In this document: piece by piece, positions 56,005-63,517 of the stretch
How the letters are laid out: each line of letters begins with the position of its first letter
How positions within the stretch are numbered: position 1 is the first letter of the stretch
From: Micromonospora sp. BL4
GTDB lineage: Bacteria; Actinomycetota; Actinomycetes; Mycobacteriales; Micromonosporaceae
Length of the DNA: 64,000 nucleotides
Direction of reading: 5' to 3'
Assembly: GCF_003667505.1 (NCBI RefSeq)
Contig: NZ_RCVJ01000147.1
Span: 1-64,000 of the forward strand
Translations under genes and position numbers: made by a program
Notes under the pieces: model-generated
Seen by the model: only the letters and a program-made list of their open reading frames with translations
Databases searched by the model: none
Told to the model about the DNA's origin: nothing

Positions 56005-56901
56005 ATGGCCACCACCGCGCTGGTCGACCCCGACACGGGCCTGACCCAGGCGCAGCTGGCCGCTCGGCACGGGCTCCGGGTCGCCGGTGAGCGACCCACC
56101 CTCGTCGAGTACAGCCGCCGACTCTGGGCCTACCGGCACTTCATCGCCGCGTACGCCAACGCCAAGCTGGTCGCCTCGTACAGCAACGCCAAGCTGGGCC
56201 AGCTCTGGCAGGTGCTCACCCCGCTGACCAACGCGGCGGTCTACTACCTGATCTTCGGGGTGGTGCTGGCGCAGAACGAGAACATCCCGAACTTCATCGG
56301 CTACCTGACCACCGGCCTGTTCATCTTCAACTTCACCCAGAGCGCGGTGCTGGCCGGCACCCAGTCGATCAGCGGCAACCTGGGGCTGATCCGGGCGCTG
56401 CACTTCCCCCGGGCCAGCCTGCCGCTGTCCACCACGGTGACCCAGTTCCAGCAGCTGCTGGCCTCGATGGTGGTGCTGCTCGGCATCGTGCTGGTCACCG
56501 GGGAACCGATCACCCTGAAGTGGCTGATGCTGGTGCCGGCCCTGCTGCTGCAGGCGGTGTTCAACGCCGGCGTGGTGCTGCTGGTGGCCCGGATGGGCGC
56601 CAAGGCCAGCGACCTCAAGCAGGTCATGCCGTTCATCCTGCGCACCTGGATGTACGGCTCCGGCGTGCTCTACAGCGTCACCCTCTTCGATCGGCTGCCG
56701 GGCTGGGCGACGACGCTGGTCCAGTTCAACCCGCTGCTGGTCTACATCGAGCTGGCCCGCTACGCGCTGCTCGATCAGCCGCCACTGCTCAACGAGTCGC
56801 TGACCCAGCTCTGGCTGGTCGGGGCCGGTTGGGCGCTGGTCGGCGGGATCGGCGGCTACATCTACTTCTGGCGCGGCGAACAGGAGTACGGCCGTGGTTG
56901 A
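56005..56901 (+). CDS. ABC-2 type polysaccharide/teichoic acid export permease (TagG/Wzm type)
   Basis: 298 aa from ATG 56005 (GGAG 10 nt upstream). Six hydrophobic helices after an amphipathic N-terminal region (YSRRLWAYRHFIAAYANAKL). The early block KLVASYSNAKLGQLWQVLTP, then YYLIFGVVLAQNENIPNFIG and YLTTGLFIFNFTQSAV are TagG/Wzm/RfbA signatures. Forms the membrane channel with the ATPase that overlaps its 3' end by 8 bp. Expected cargo is the polyol-phosphate or polysaccharide chain on its lipid carrier. Contrast with region 2, which uses Wzx/Wzy. Confidence 0.92.
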   Translation: MATTALVDPDTGLTQAQLAARHGLRVAGERPTLVEYSRRLWAYRHFIAAYANAKLVASYSNAKLGQLWQVLTPLTNAAVYYLIFGVVLAQNENIPNFIGYLTTGLFIFNFTQSAVLAGTQSISGNLGLIRALHFPRASLPLSTTVTQFQQLLASMVVLLGIVLVTGEPITLKWLMLVPALLLQAVFNAGVVLLVARMGAKASDLKQVMPFILRTWMYGSGVLYSVTLFDRLPGWATTLVQFNPLLVYIELARYALLDQPPLLNESLTQLWLVGAGWALVGGIGGYIYFWRGEQEYGRG

Positions 56902-57715
56902 TCACATGCAGGCCACCGACGAGGCGACCGTCTCCCTGCCCGTGCTGACGCAGGAACGGATCCCCACCGTGGTGGTGGACGACGCGCACATCATCTACCG
57001 GGTGCACAAGGGCGCCACCGGTGGCACCACGCCGGTGGCCGCGCTGCGCCGACTGGTCAAGCGCACGTCCGCGCCGAACGTTCGGGAGGTGCACGCGGTG
57101 AAGGGGGTCTCGTTCACCGCGTACCGGGGCGAGGCGATCGGGCTGATCGGCAGCAACGGCTCCGGCAAGTCCACCCTGCTGCGGGCCATCGCCGGCCTGC
57201 TGCCGGTCAACCGGGGCGCGATCCACACGCAGGGGCAGCCCTCGCTGCTCGGCGTGAACGCCGCCCTGCTCAACGACCTGTCGGGTGAGCGCAACGTCAC
57301 CCTCGGTTGTCTGGCCATGGGCATGCACCCCGACGAGGTGGCCCAGCAGGCCGCCGGGATCATCGACTTCTCCGGGATCAACGAGCGGGGCGACTTCGCC
57401 AGCCTGCCGATGCGCACCTACTCCTCCGGCATGGCGGCCCGGCTGCGGTTCTCCATCGCCGCCGCCAAGAAGCACGACGTGCTGCTCATCGACGAGGCGC
57501 TCGCCACCGGCGACAAGGGTTTCCGCAAGCGCAGCGAGCAGCGGGTGCGGGAACTGCGGGAGGGCGCCGGCACGGTGTTCCTGGTCAGCCACCAGCTCTC
57601 CTCGGTGCGGGACACCTGCGAGCGGACGATCTGGCTGGAATCCGGCGTTCTGCGGATGGACGGGCCTACCGACGACGTCATCCGGGCATACGAGGCCTAC
57701 GCGAACAGCAAGTAG
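56894..57715 (+). CDS. ABC transporter ATP-binding protein (TagH/Wzt type)
   Basis: 273 aa from GTG 56894, overlapping the permease stop by 8 bp. Walker A GSNGSGKST (87-95 region), Q-loop GQPSLLGVNAALLNDLSGER typical of TagH, ABC signature YSSGMAARLRFS (about 176), Walker B VLLIDEALATGD (about 195) and switch His in VFLVSHQLSSV. VHAVKGVSFTAYRGEAIGLI is the export-subfamily N-terminal block. It ends about 273 aa, with no C-terminal carbohydrate-binding domain of Wzt type and no long extracellular TagH extension, so the polymer end cap is not sensed by a fused module. Powers export with the permease. Confidence 0.94.
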   Translation: MVDHMQATDEATVSLPVLTQERIPTVVVDDAHIIYRVHKGATGGTTPVAALRRLVKRTSAPNVREVHAVKGVSFTAYRGEAIGLIGSNGSGKSTLLRAIAGLLPVNRGAIHTQGQPSLLGVNAALLNDLSGERNVTLGCLAMGMHPDEVAQQAAGIIDFSGINERGDFASLPMRTYSSGMAARLRFSIAAAKKHDVLLIDEALATGDKGFRKRSEQRVRELREGAGTVFLVSHQLSSVRDTCERTIWLESGVLRMDGPTDDVIRAYEAYANSK

Positions 57716-57859
57716 GGTTCTGGGCGAACAGACGGCTTCGACAGGGCAGCGCCGAACCGCGTCGCCGTTGGGGCGGCGCGGTCCGAGCGTTAGGGTTCAT
57801 TCCGTCGCCGCTCGGGCGGAACCTTCCGTTAACGCATACCTGAGAGTGAGGATCCGGCA

Positions 57860-59377
57860 ATGACGCAGGACCAGACCACTGGCCCGGACGCCACACCGGA
57901 GACCTTGGCGCCGTGGCGGCCCTCACGGACGGTGGCCGTGGTGCTGGCCGGCGGCACCGGGACCCGTCTGGGCCTCGGCATCCCGAAGCAGCTGCTGAAG
58001 ATCGCCGGTAAGCCGATCATCGAGCACACCCTGGCGGTCTTCGAGGCCGCCCCGGAGATCGACGAGATCATCGTGCTGATGGCCACCGGGCACGTCGAGG
58101 ACGCCCGGCAGATCGTCGAGAAGGCCGGCCTGCGCAAGGTCACCAAGGTGATCGAGGGCGGCGACACCCGTAACGCGACCACCCGGATCGCATTGGACGC
58201 GGTCGGGCCGGCGGACTGCAACATCCTCTTCCACGACGCGGTGCGTCCACTGCTCAGTGGCCGGATCGTGCGCGAGTGCGTCAACGCTCTCTGGACCTAC
58301 GACGCCGTGGACGTGGCCATCCCGTCCGCCGACACGATCATCCAGGTGGACGAAAACGACTGCATCACCGACATCCCGGTGCGCTCGCGGCTGCGCCGCG
58401 GGCAGACCCCGCAGGCGTTCCGCTCCCCCACCATCCGCGAGGCGTACCGGATCGCCGAGGGCGACCCGAACTTCGCCGCCACCGACGACTGCGGTGTGGT
58501 GCTGCGCTACCTGCCGGGCACCCCGATCAAGGTGATCGACGGCTCGGACGAGAACATCAAGGTCACCCACCCGGTCGACGTGCACCTGGCGGACAAGCTC
58601 TTCCAGCTCGCCGCCGCGCAGGCGCCCCGGCTCACCGACCACCGGAGCTACACGGAGGAGCTGACCGGCCGCACCGTCGTGGTGTTCGGCGGCAGCTACG
58701 GCATCGGCCACGAGCTGACCGAGCTGGCCCGACGCTACGGCGCGCAGGTCTTCCCGTTCAGCCGCTCCACCACCGGCACCCACGTGGAGCGCGCCGAGGA
58801 CGTCGAGGTCGCGCTGAAGACCGCCTTCGAGGCCACCGGCCGGATCGACCACGTGGTGGTCACCGCCGGCATCCTGGAGAAGGGCGCCCTCGCCGAGATG
58901 GACGAGGAGACGATGGACCGGCTGCTCCAGGTCAACTTCGTCGGCCCGGTGACGATCGCCCGGCAGTCCCTGCCGTACCTCCAGCAGACCAAGGGCCAGC
59001 TGCTGCTCTACACCTCCAGCTCGTACACCCGGGGGCGGGCCCGCTACGCGCTCTACTCCGCCACCAAGGCCGCCCTGGTCAACCTCACCCAGGCGCTGGC
59101 CGACGAGTGGGCCGATGTCGGCGTACGGGTCAACTGCATCAACCCGGAGCGGACCGCCACCCCGATGCGGACGCGGGCCTTCGGCGAGGAGCCGGAGCAC
59201 ACCCTGCTCGCCGCGGAGGCCGTCGCCCAGTCCTCGCTGGACGTGCTGATCTCCGATCTGACCGGCCAGGTGATCGACGTACGCCGAGCGCCCGGTGACG
59301 GGCCCTCCGCGACCGTGCCGGCCCAGGCCGGACCGGGCCGGGTCGGTTCGCCGGCCGGTGCGGCATCCACGAGCTGA
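57860..59377 (+). CDS. Bifunctional Bcs1-like CDP-ribitol synthase: cytidylyltransferase plus short-chain reductase
   Basis: 505 aa from ATG 57860 (AGGA 8 nt upstream). N-terminal IspD/TarI-like domain (about 30-250): VAVVLAGGTGTRLGLGIPKQ, ILFHDAVRPLL, RLRRGQTPQAFR and VTHPVDVHLADKL. C-terminal classical SDR domain (about 268-480): VVVFGGSYGIGHELTELAR, TAGILEKGALAEM, YTSSSYTRG and active-site YSATK (Tyr399, Lys403), then CINPERTATPM. This order matches Haemophilus Bcs1, which reduces ribulose-5-phosphate and couples the ribitol-5-phosphate to CTP to give CDP-ribitol. Here it would feed the two TagF-like enzymes. IspD itself acts on methylerythritol phosphate, but a fused SDR argues against that role. 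Ends 42 bp before the second TagF-like gene. Confidence 0.9.
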   Translation: MTQDQTTGPDATPETLAPWRPSRTVAVVLAGGTGTRLGLGIPKQLLKIAGKPIIEHTLAVFEAAPEIDEIIVLMATGHVEDARQIVEKAGLRKVTKVIEGGDTRNATTRIALDAVGPADCNILFHDAVRPLLSGRIVRECVNALWTYDAVDVAIPSADTIIQVDENDCITDIPVRSRLRRGQTPQAFRSPTIREAYRIAEGDPNFAATDDCGVVLRYLPGTPIKVIDGSDENIKVTHPVDVHLADKLFQLAAAQAPRLTDHRSYTEELTGRTVVVFGGSYGIGHELTELARRYGAQVFPFSRSTTGTHVERAEDVEVALKTAFEATGRIDHVVVTAGILEKGALAEMDEETMDRLLQVNFVGPVTIARQSLPYLQQTKGQLLLYTSSSYTRGRARYALYSATKAALVNLTQALADEWADVGVRVNCINPERTATPMRTRAFGEEPEHTLLAAEAVAQSSLDVLISDLTGQVIDVRRAPGDGPSATVPAQAGPGRVGSPAGAASTS

Positions 59378-59419
59378 CGCTGACGACGGCGGAACCCCGA
59401 CGGCGGCGAACGGAGCGAC

Positions 59420-61090
59420 ATGCGTGGTGATCTGGTCCGAAAGCTGGCCGCCCGGTGCCTGAGTACCGGCCTGGCCGTGCTGGCCTTCGTCACGGTGGCG
59501 CTGACCGGGGCCACCGGATGGGGACTGGCGCTGGCCGTCGCCGCGCTGGCCGCGGCGGCCGCCGAGCAGCGGATCCGGCCCGGCGCTGACCTCGTCGCCG
59601 AGACGGCGCTGATCGCCGCCGCCGTCCTGGTCGGATACTCCCGGCGGCTGGACGACGGGCTCGACCCGGCGCTGGTGGCCACCGCGCTGGTGCTGCTGGG
59701 GCTGGTGCTGCTGGTGGGGCCGCTGCGGACCGCCGGCAACCTGGAGGTTCGGGTGGCCAACCTGCCGGTGCGGGGCTGGACACCGCTGATCGCCGACCAG
59801 CTCGGCACCGCCCTGCTGGGGCTGCTCGCCGTGGTGACCCTCGCCTCCGCGTTGACCCTGCCCGCCGCCGTGGCGCTGGTCGCCAGCCTGCTGGTCGGCG
59901 TCGGCGCGGGGGCGGTCGCCCTGGACCTGGCCCGGCGCCGGTTCCGGCCGGCCGCCGGTGGCGGGGCCGTCGCCCGCGCGCTGCGCCGGCACCGGCCGGA
60001 GTTCCTGCTCTACTTCTCCGCGCCGCCCGGCTCGGAGTACCAGGTCACCATGTGGCTGCCGTACCTGGAGCGGATCGGGCGGCCGTTCATGGTCGTGCTG
60101 CGCGAGCCCGAGTTCCTGGCGCCGATCGCCGCGGCCACCGACGCGCCGGTGGTCTACTGCCCCACCCTGCGGGCGATCGACGAGGCACTGGTGCCGAGCC
60201 TGCGAGCGGCGTTCTACGTCAACCACGGGGCGAAGAACAGCCACTGCATCCGGTTCACGCAGCTCACCCACGTGCAGCTGCACCACGGCGACAGCGACAA
60301 GGCGCCGAGCGCCAACCCGGTGTCGGGGATCTTCGACCGGATCTTCGTGGCCGGCCCCGCGGCGATCGACCGGTACGCCCGCGCCGGGGTGCAGATCCCG
60401 CCGGAGAAGTTCGTGGTGGTGGGCCGCCCGCAGGTCGAGTCGATCGAGGTACGCCCCGAGCCGGTGCGCGGCCTGTCGCACCCGACGGTGCTCTACACCC
60501 CGACCTGGACCGGGCACCACGCCGACGCCGACTACTGCTCGCTGCCCGTGGCCGAGGGCCTGCTGCGCCGGCTGCTGGAGCGCGGCGCGACGGTGATCCT
60601 GCGCGCACACCCGTACACGGCGCAGAACCCGGCCTCGGCCCGCCAGCTCGGCCGGCTGACCGAGTTGCTGGTCGCGGACCGGGCCCGGACCGGGCGGCAG
60701 CACGTGGTCGGCGCCGCGGCCCGCGAGCTGAGCCTGACCGAGTGCGTCAACCGGTCGGACGCGCTGATCTCCGACGTGTCCGGGGTCATTTCGGACTACC
60801 TCTACTCCGGCAAGCCGTACGCGGTCACCGACATGGGCGACGAGGGCGAGCGGTTCGTGGAGAACTTCCCACTGGCTGGATCGGGCTACGTGCTGCGCCG
60901 GGACATGGCCAACACCGACGAGGTGCTGACCGCCCTGCTCGACACCGATCCGCTGGCCGAGGCCCGGTGGGCCACTCGCCGTCGCTACCTGGGTGACTTC
61001 CCGGTCGAGTCGTACGCCGAGGCCTTTCTCAGCGCGGCCCGCCGGGAGTTGGCCCCGGCGAAGACCCTCGCCGCGTCGGCGCAGGTGTGA
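59420..61090 (+). CDS. TagF-like polyol-phosphate transferase, second copy
   Basis: 556 aa from ATG 59420 (GGAG 5 nt upstream). Like its paralogue at 42103 it has a membrane N-terminus (about 200 residues, six helices) and a C-terminal Glyphos_transf domain: LLYFSAPPGSEYQVTMWLPY, AFYVNHGAKNSHCIRFTQLT, HHGDSDKAPSANPVSGIFDR, LYTPTWTGHHADADYC, LRAHPYTAQNPASARQL and LISDVSGVISDYLYSGKPYA. It shares HGDSDK with the paralogue. Placed 42 bp after the CDP-ribitol synthase, it is the likely ribitol-phosphate polymerase or primer; the other copy may extend or use CDP-glycerol. Substrate division is inference. Confidence 0.9.
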   Translation: MRGDLVRKLAARCLSTGLAVLAFVTVALTGATGWGLALAVAALAAAAAEQRIRPGADLVAETALIAAAVLVGYSRRLDDGLDPALVATALVLLGLVLLVGPLRTAGNLEVRVANLPVRGWTPLIADQLGTALLGLLAVVTLASALTLPAAVALVASLLVGVGAGAVALDLARRRFRPAAGGGAVARALRRHRPEFLLYFSAPPGSEYQVTMWLPYLERIGRPFMVVLREPEFLAPIAAATDAPVVYCPTLRAIDEALVPSLRAAFYVNHGAKNSHCIRFTQLTHVQLHHGDSDKAPSANPVSGIFDRIFVAGPAAIDRYARAGVQIPPEKFVVVGRPQVESIEVRPEPVRGLSHPTVLYTPTWTGHHADADYCSLPVAEGLLRRLLERGATVILRAHPYTAQNPASARQLGRLTELLVADRARTGRQHVVGAAARELSLTECVNRSDALISDVSGVISDYLYSGKPYAVTDMGDEGERFVENFPLAGSGYVLRRDMANTDEVLTALLDTDPLAEARWATRRRYLGDFPVESYAEAFLSAARRELAPAKTLAASAQV

Positions 61091-61102
61091 CGGCGGACGC
61101 CC

Positions 61103-61933
61103 TCAGCGGTACGCGTCCAGCAGCGCCAGCACCGCCCCCGGATTCTCCACGTGCGCGTTGTGCCCGAGCCCGGGGAGCGTGACGACCGGTACGCCGAACT
61201 CCTTGAGCTGCGCGTCGGTGACCATCGGGTCCTGCTCGCCGCGGGCCAGCACCACCGGCACGTCGGTCGCCGCCAGCAGCGCGGCGAGGTCGGGAGCGCC
61301 GACGGCGAACGCGGCCGGGTCCATGGCGAGGCGCCACCGGCCGTCGACCTGGCGCAGCCCGGCGTCCACCAGCGGGTGGTCCGGCGGGACCAGGCCGGCG
61401 AGCCCGGAGACGCGCAGGTAGCGACGGGCCGCCTCGGTGCGGCTGGCGGACCAGCTGACCGGGCGGGCGGCGAGTTCGGCGGCGCGGGTCAGCTCGTCGG
61501 GTGACCACACCGCCTTGATGCCCAGCCCGACCACCGCGTCCACCGGCATGCCGGCGGCCCGGGCGGCCAGCGCCAGGCCGACCACCCCGCCCAGCGAGTG
61601 CCCGAGCACGACGATCCGGTCGTCGGGGGCCAGGCCGTGGGCGATCCGCTCGGCGAGCCCCGCGAAGGAGTACGACGGCAGCGGGGCCGACCAGCCGTGA
61701 CCGGCGAGGTCCGGTGCCAGCCACCGCCCCGGCCAGTGCTGCTCCAGCAGCGGCGCCCAGGGCAGCCAGACGTCGCCGGTCGCCCCCATTCCGTGCAGCA
61801 GCAGCAGGACCGGCCCGCGGCCGGCGTGACCACCCGATTCATCCACCACGGCCGCAGTCTCCCACGGTTCGGGGACGGGTACGAGAGCCCGCGTCGGCGG
61901 CACCTGGGGATACACCGACCAATGGAGATCCAC
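61103..61933 (-). CDS. Alpha/beta hydrolase
   Basis: 276 aa from GTG 61931-61933 (VDLHWSVYPQVPPTRALVP); upstream codons in the open frame lie under the terminator and the next gene and are rejected. Classic fold: oxyanion strand VLLLLHGMGATGDVWLPWAP, nucleophile elbow VVLGHSLGGVVG (Ser113), acid region VVLARGEQDPMVTD and His in LPGLGHNAHVENPGAV. Substrate unknown; similar proteins are annotated as hydrolases or esterases in Micromonosporaceae. Convergent with the TagF-like gene, 12 bp apart, with no hairpin seen between. Confidence 0.87.
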   Translation of the reverse strand: MDLHWSVYPQVPPTRALVPVPEPWETAAVVDESGGHAGRGPVLLLLHGMGATGDVWLPWAPLLEQHWPGRWLAPDLAGHGWSAPLPSYSFAGLAERIAHGLAPDDRIVVLGHSLGGVVGLALAARAAGMPVDAVVGLGIKAVWSPDELTRAAELAARPVSWSASRTEAARRYLRVSGLAGLVPPDHPLVDAGLRQVDGRWRLAMDPAAFAVGAPDLAALLAATDVPVVLARGEQDPMVTDAQLKEFGVPVVTLPGLGHNAHVENPGAVLALLDAYR

Positions 61934-61961
61934 TGTAGAGTCCGCCGGCTGGAGAAACGCC

Positions 61962-61996
61962 GCGGGCGCCGGCCCCTTGTGGGGGACGGCGCCCGC
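61962..61996 (-). terminator. Terminator hairpin of the secreted C39-like gene
   Basis: GCGGGCGCC (61962-61970) pairs with GGCGCCCGC (61988-61996), and inside it CCCC/GGGG closes a TTGT loop. It lies 17 nt after the stop codon of the C39-like gene on the minus strand. Confidence 0.75.
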
Positions 61997-62012
61997 AGCG
62001 GCTGCGCCCGGG

Positions 62013-62849
62013 TCAGGCGGAGTAGCCCCGAGTGGCGATCCAGTTCGCCAGGTCGATCGTGGTGATCCAGTACGCCGGGTCGGCGGCGTTCGCCGAGTCG
62101 GCGATCCGCACGATCCGGCCGTTGTCCTTGTAGCCCACGACGGCGATGTAGTGCCCGCCGCCGTAGGAGTGCCAGCCACCATCGGTGTCGGTGGCGTCGC
62201 CGGCCACGTTGGCCACCACGCCCCGGCCGGCGGTGATCGCCGTGACCACGTCGGCCTGGAGCCGGTCCATCTGGGCGGGGCTGGGCGCGCCGGCGAACAT
62301 GCGGGTCCGGTACGGGGAGCCCTTCACCTCGGCGTTGAGCACCCGGGTGGTGTCCAGGGCCGAGTTGGTGCCCATCTCGGTGGTGCCCAGCTTGGCGCCG
62401 AGCTCCTCCTGGGTGCGGTCGATGCCGGTGGCGCTGAGCGCGTTGCGGGTGGCTGCCGGCCCGCAGTTGTAGTACGTGTTCTGGGCCTGGTAGTCGTAGT
62501 CGAGCACCTTGGTGGCGGGCGGCTTCGGCGGCGCCGGCTTACGGGTCAGGTCCGGGTTGCCGCTGGCCTTGGCGGCCGGCGACGCGGCGCTGGCCGTCGG
62601 GGCGGCGCTGCTCGGCGCGGTGCTGGCCGAGGGGGTCGCGACGCGCGCCTCGCCGCGGGACGCGACGGTGTCGCTGCGCATCTCGGCGACCGTGGTCGCG
62701 GTGTGCTGGCTGGCCGGGGCGTCGTCAGTGCCGGCGATCAGGGCGCCGGTGGTGGTCGCGAGCGCGAGAGCCGCGGCGGAGGCGGCGACGATCTGGTACG
62801 GACGCTCGGTGGTGAGACGACGGAGCTGACGCTTCAGGGTGTGCTTCAC
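62013..62849 (-). CDS. Secreted C39-like peptidase-domain protein under c-di-AMP riboswitch control
   Basis: 278 aa from GTG 62847-62849, with GGAGG 6 nt upstream. A basic head (KHTLKRQLRRL) and hydrophobic stretch (IVAASAAALALATTTGALIA) form a signal peptide, followed by a Ser/Ala/Pro-rich linker (about 50-115). The C-terminal papain-like Peptidase_C39_2 domain has Cys129 in NTYYNCGPAATRNAL, His233 in GGGHYIAVVGY and Asp in VRIADSANAADP, so a catalytic triad is present. The long leader carries a promoter, riboswitch and upstream ORF (62850-63296). c-di-AMP control is typical for cell-wall hydrolases in actinobacteria, so action on the wall or on a secreted peptide is likely. Substrate unknown. 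Confidence 0.9.
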   Translation of the reverse strand: MKHTLKRQLRRLTTERPYQIVAASAAALALATTTGALIAGTDDAPASQHTATTVAEMRSDTVASRGEARVATPSASTAPSSAAPTASAASPAAKASGNPDLTRKPAPPKPPATKVLDYDYQAQNTYYNCGPAATRNALSATGIDRTQEELGAKLGTTEMGTNSALDTTRVLNAEVKGSPYRTRMFAGAPSPAQMDRLQADVVTAITAGRGVVANVAGDATDTDGGWHSYGGGHYIAVVGYKDNGRIVRIADSANAADPAYWITTIDLANWIATRGYSA

Positions 62850-62917
62850 GGGGTCCTCCACGGATCGGGGGGTGAGCGGCACACCGGGCCGGACCGATTT
62901 CCGGGCAGGCGCCAGCG

Positions 62918-62975
62918 CGCGGACCGTGGTCCGCGGGTGGTGAACCGCTCAGGGGACTGCCCGGCGTGGCCGGGC
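62918..62975 (-). promoter_or_regulatory. Two hairpins between the upstream ORF and the C39-like gene
   Basis: GCCCGGC/GCCGGGC (62959-62965, 62969-62975; 3-nt loop) and CGCGGACC/GGTCCGCG (62918-62925, 62928-62935) lie in the 149-nt stretch between the short ORF stop and the main start codon. Either could act as the expression platform terminator, or they may simply be GC-rich structure. Confidence 0.5.
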
Positions 62976-62998
62976 GGAAGAGGCGGTGACCCTGGGGG

Positions 62999-63079
62999 TC
63001 AGCTCACCGGACGGATGAGCGGGGGCACCGCGGCGCCGTGGAGGCGGGGGAACAACCGAGGGGTGGAGAGGTGCTGCAC
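62999..63079 (-). CDS. Short upstream ORF (26 aa) in the riboswitch leader
   Basis: GTG 63077-63079 opens MQHLSTPRLFPRLHGAAV, then PPLIRPVS, ending in TGA at 62999-63001. A GGAAGGAG ribosome site (63090-63097) is 10 nt upstream and coincides with the 3' edge of the aptamer. Too short for standard ORF finding. No known peptide family. It may be a leader peptide coupling riboswitch state to downstream expression, or a chance ORF. Confidence 0.4.
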   Translation of the reverse strand: MQHLSTPRLFPRLHGAAVPPLIRPVS

Positions 63080-63084
63080 GAGGA

Positions 63085-63250
63085 TGGAACTCCTTCCGAC
63101 ACCGCCTACCGGGTTAGCTGACGGATTCGGGCGGGAAGATCGCCCTACCGCGGGCCGTGGCTCGCGGATTCACCCCGGACGTACCTGGGTCCCCGGTTCG
63201 TAGATCACGATTGAGCGGGTCGGCGCGGCGTCGCCTCTTGCGATCGGTTA
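63085..63250 (-). ncRNA. c-di-AMP riboswitch (ydaO/yuaA type)
   Basis: Minus-strand leader with the conserved blocks of the actinobacterial ydaO aptamer in order: GAACCGGGGACCC (63187-63199), GGGGTGAATCCGC (63164-63176), TAGGGCGATCTTCCCGCCCG (about 63129-63148) and CAGCTAACCCGGTAGGCG (63103-63120), then GGAAGGAG. Spacing fits the two-fold pseudo-symmetric c-di-AMP aptamer. Ends are approximate. In this family ligand binding usually switches expression off. It precedes a secreted C39-like gene, the expected type of target. Confidence 0.88.
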
Positions 63251-63267
63251 CCGCACCGGACGGGACG

Positions 63268-63296
63268 ACACTACTGGTCGGTTCAAGTGCTGCCAA
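63268..63296 (-). promoter_or_regulatory. Promoter of the riboswitch transcript
   Basis: Minus strand: -35 TTGGCA (63291-63296), 17-bp spacer, -10 TAGTGT (63268-63273). The predicted transcription start, about 63260, is just ahead of the aptamer. This is the best sigma-70-like promoter in the window. Confidence 0.7.
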
Positions 63297-63297
63297 G

Positions 63298-63321
63298 CCA
63301 GGTTCACCTGCGTAAACCTGG
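63298..63321. repeat. Inverted repeat directly upstream of the -35 box
   Basis: CCAGGTT (63298-63304) and AACCTGG (63315-63321) form a 7-bp dyad with a 10-bp centre, next to the riboswitch promoter. It has the look of an activator or repressor site. The rest of 63322-63517 shows no gene. Confidence 0.5.
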
Positions 63322-63517
63322 ATCTGCGCGCGAATTTCTGCGCGTATTGCCACTAACGCGACTCGATGGGACAACCGGTTATGGTGGCGCCTACGGTCGA
63401 CAACCGGACAGGCCGTCGACAATGGTTCCGCATTCGCGCGAACATTGCGCCCGACCGTTCCGGCTGCCCGTTCCGGCGGCGGTGTGACCGGGCTCACGCC
63501 CCGGTCGGGGCATTTCC

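Noticed and set aside
57860..58610. IspD (methylerythritol phosphate cytidylyltransferase) for the first half of the Bcs1-like gene
   Set aside because: The fused C-terminal SDR and the teichoic-acid-type neighbours favour CDP-ribitol synthesis.
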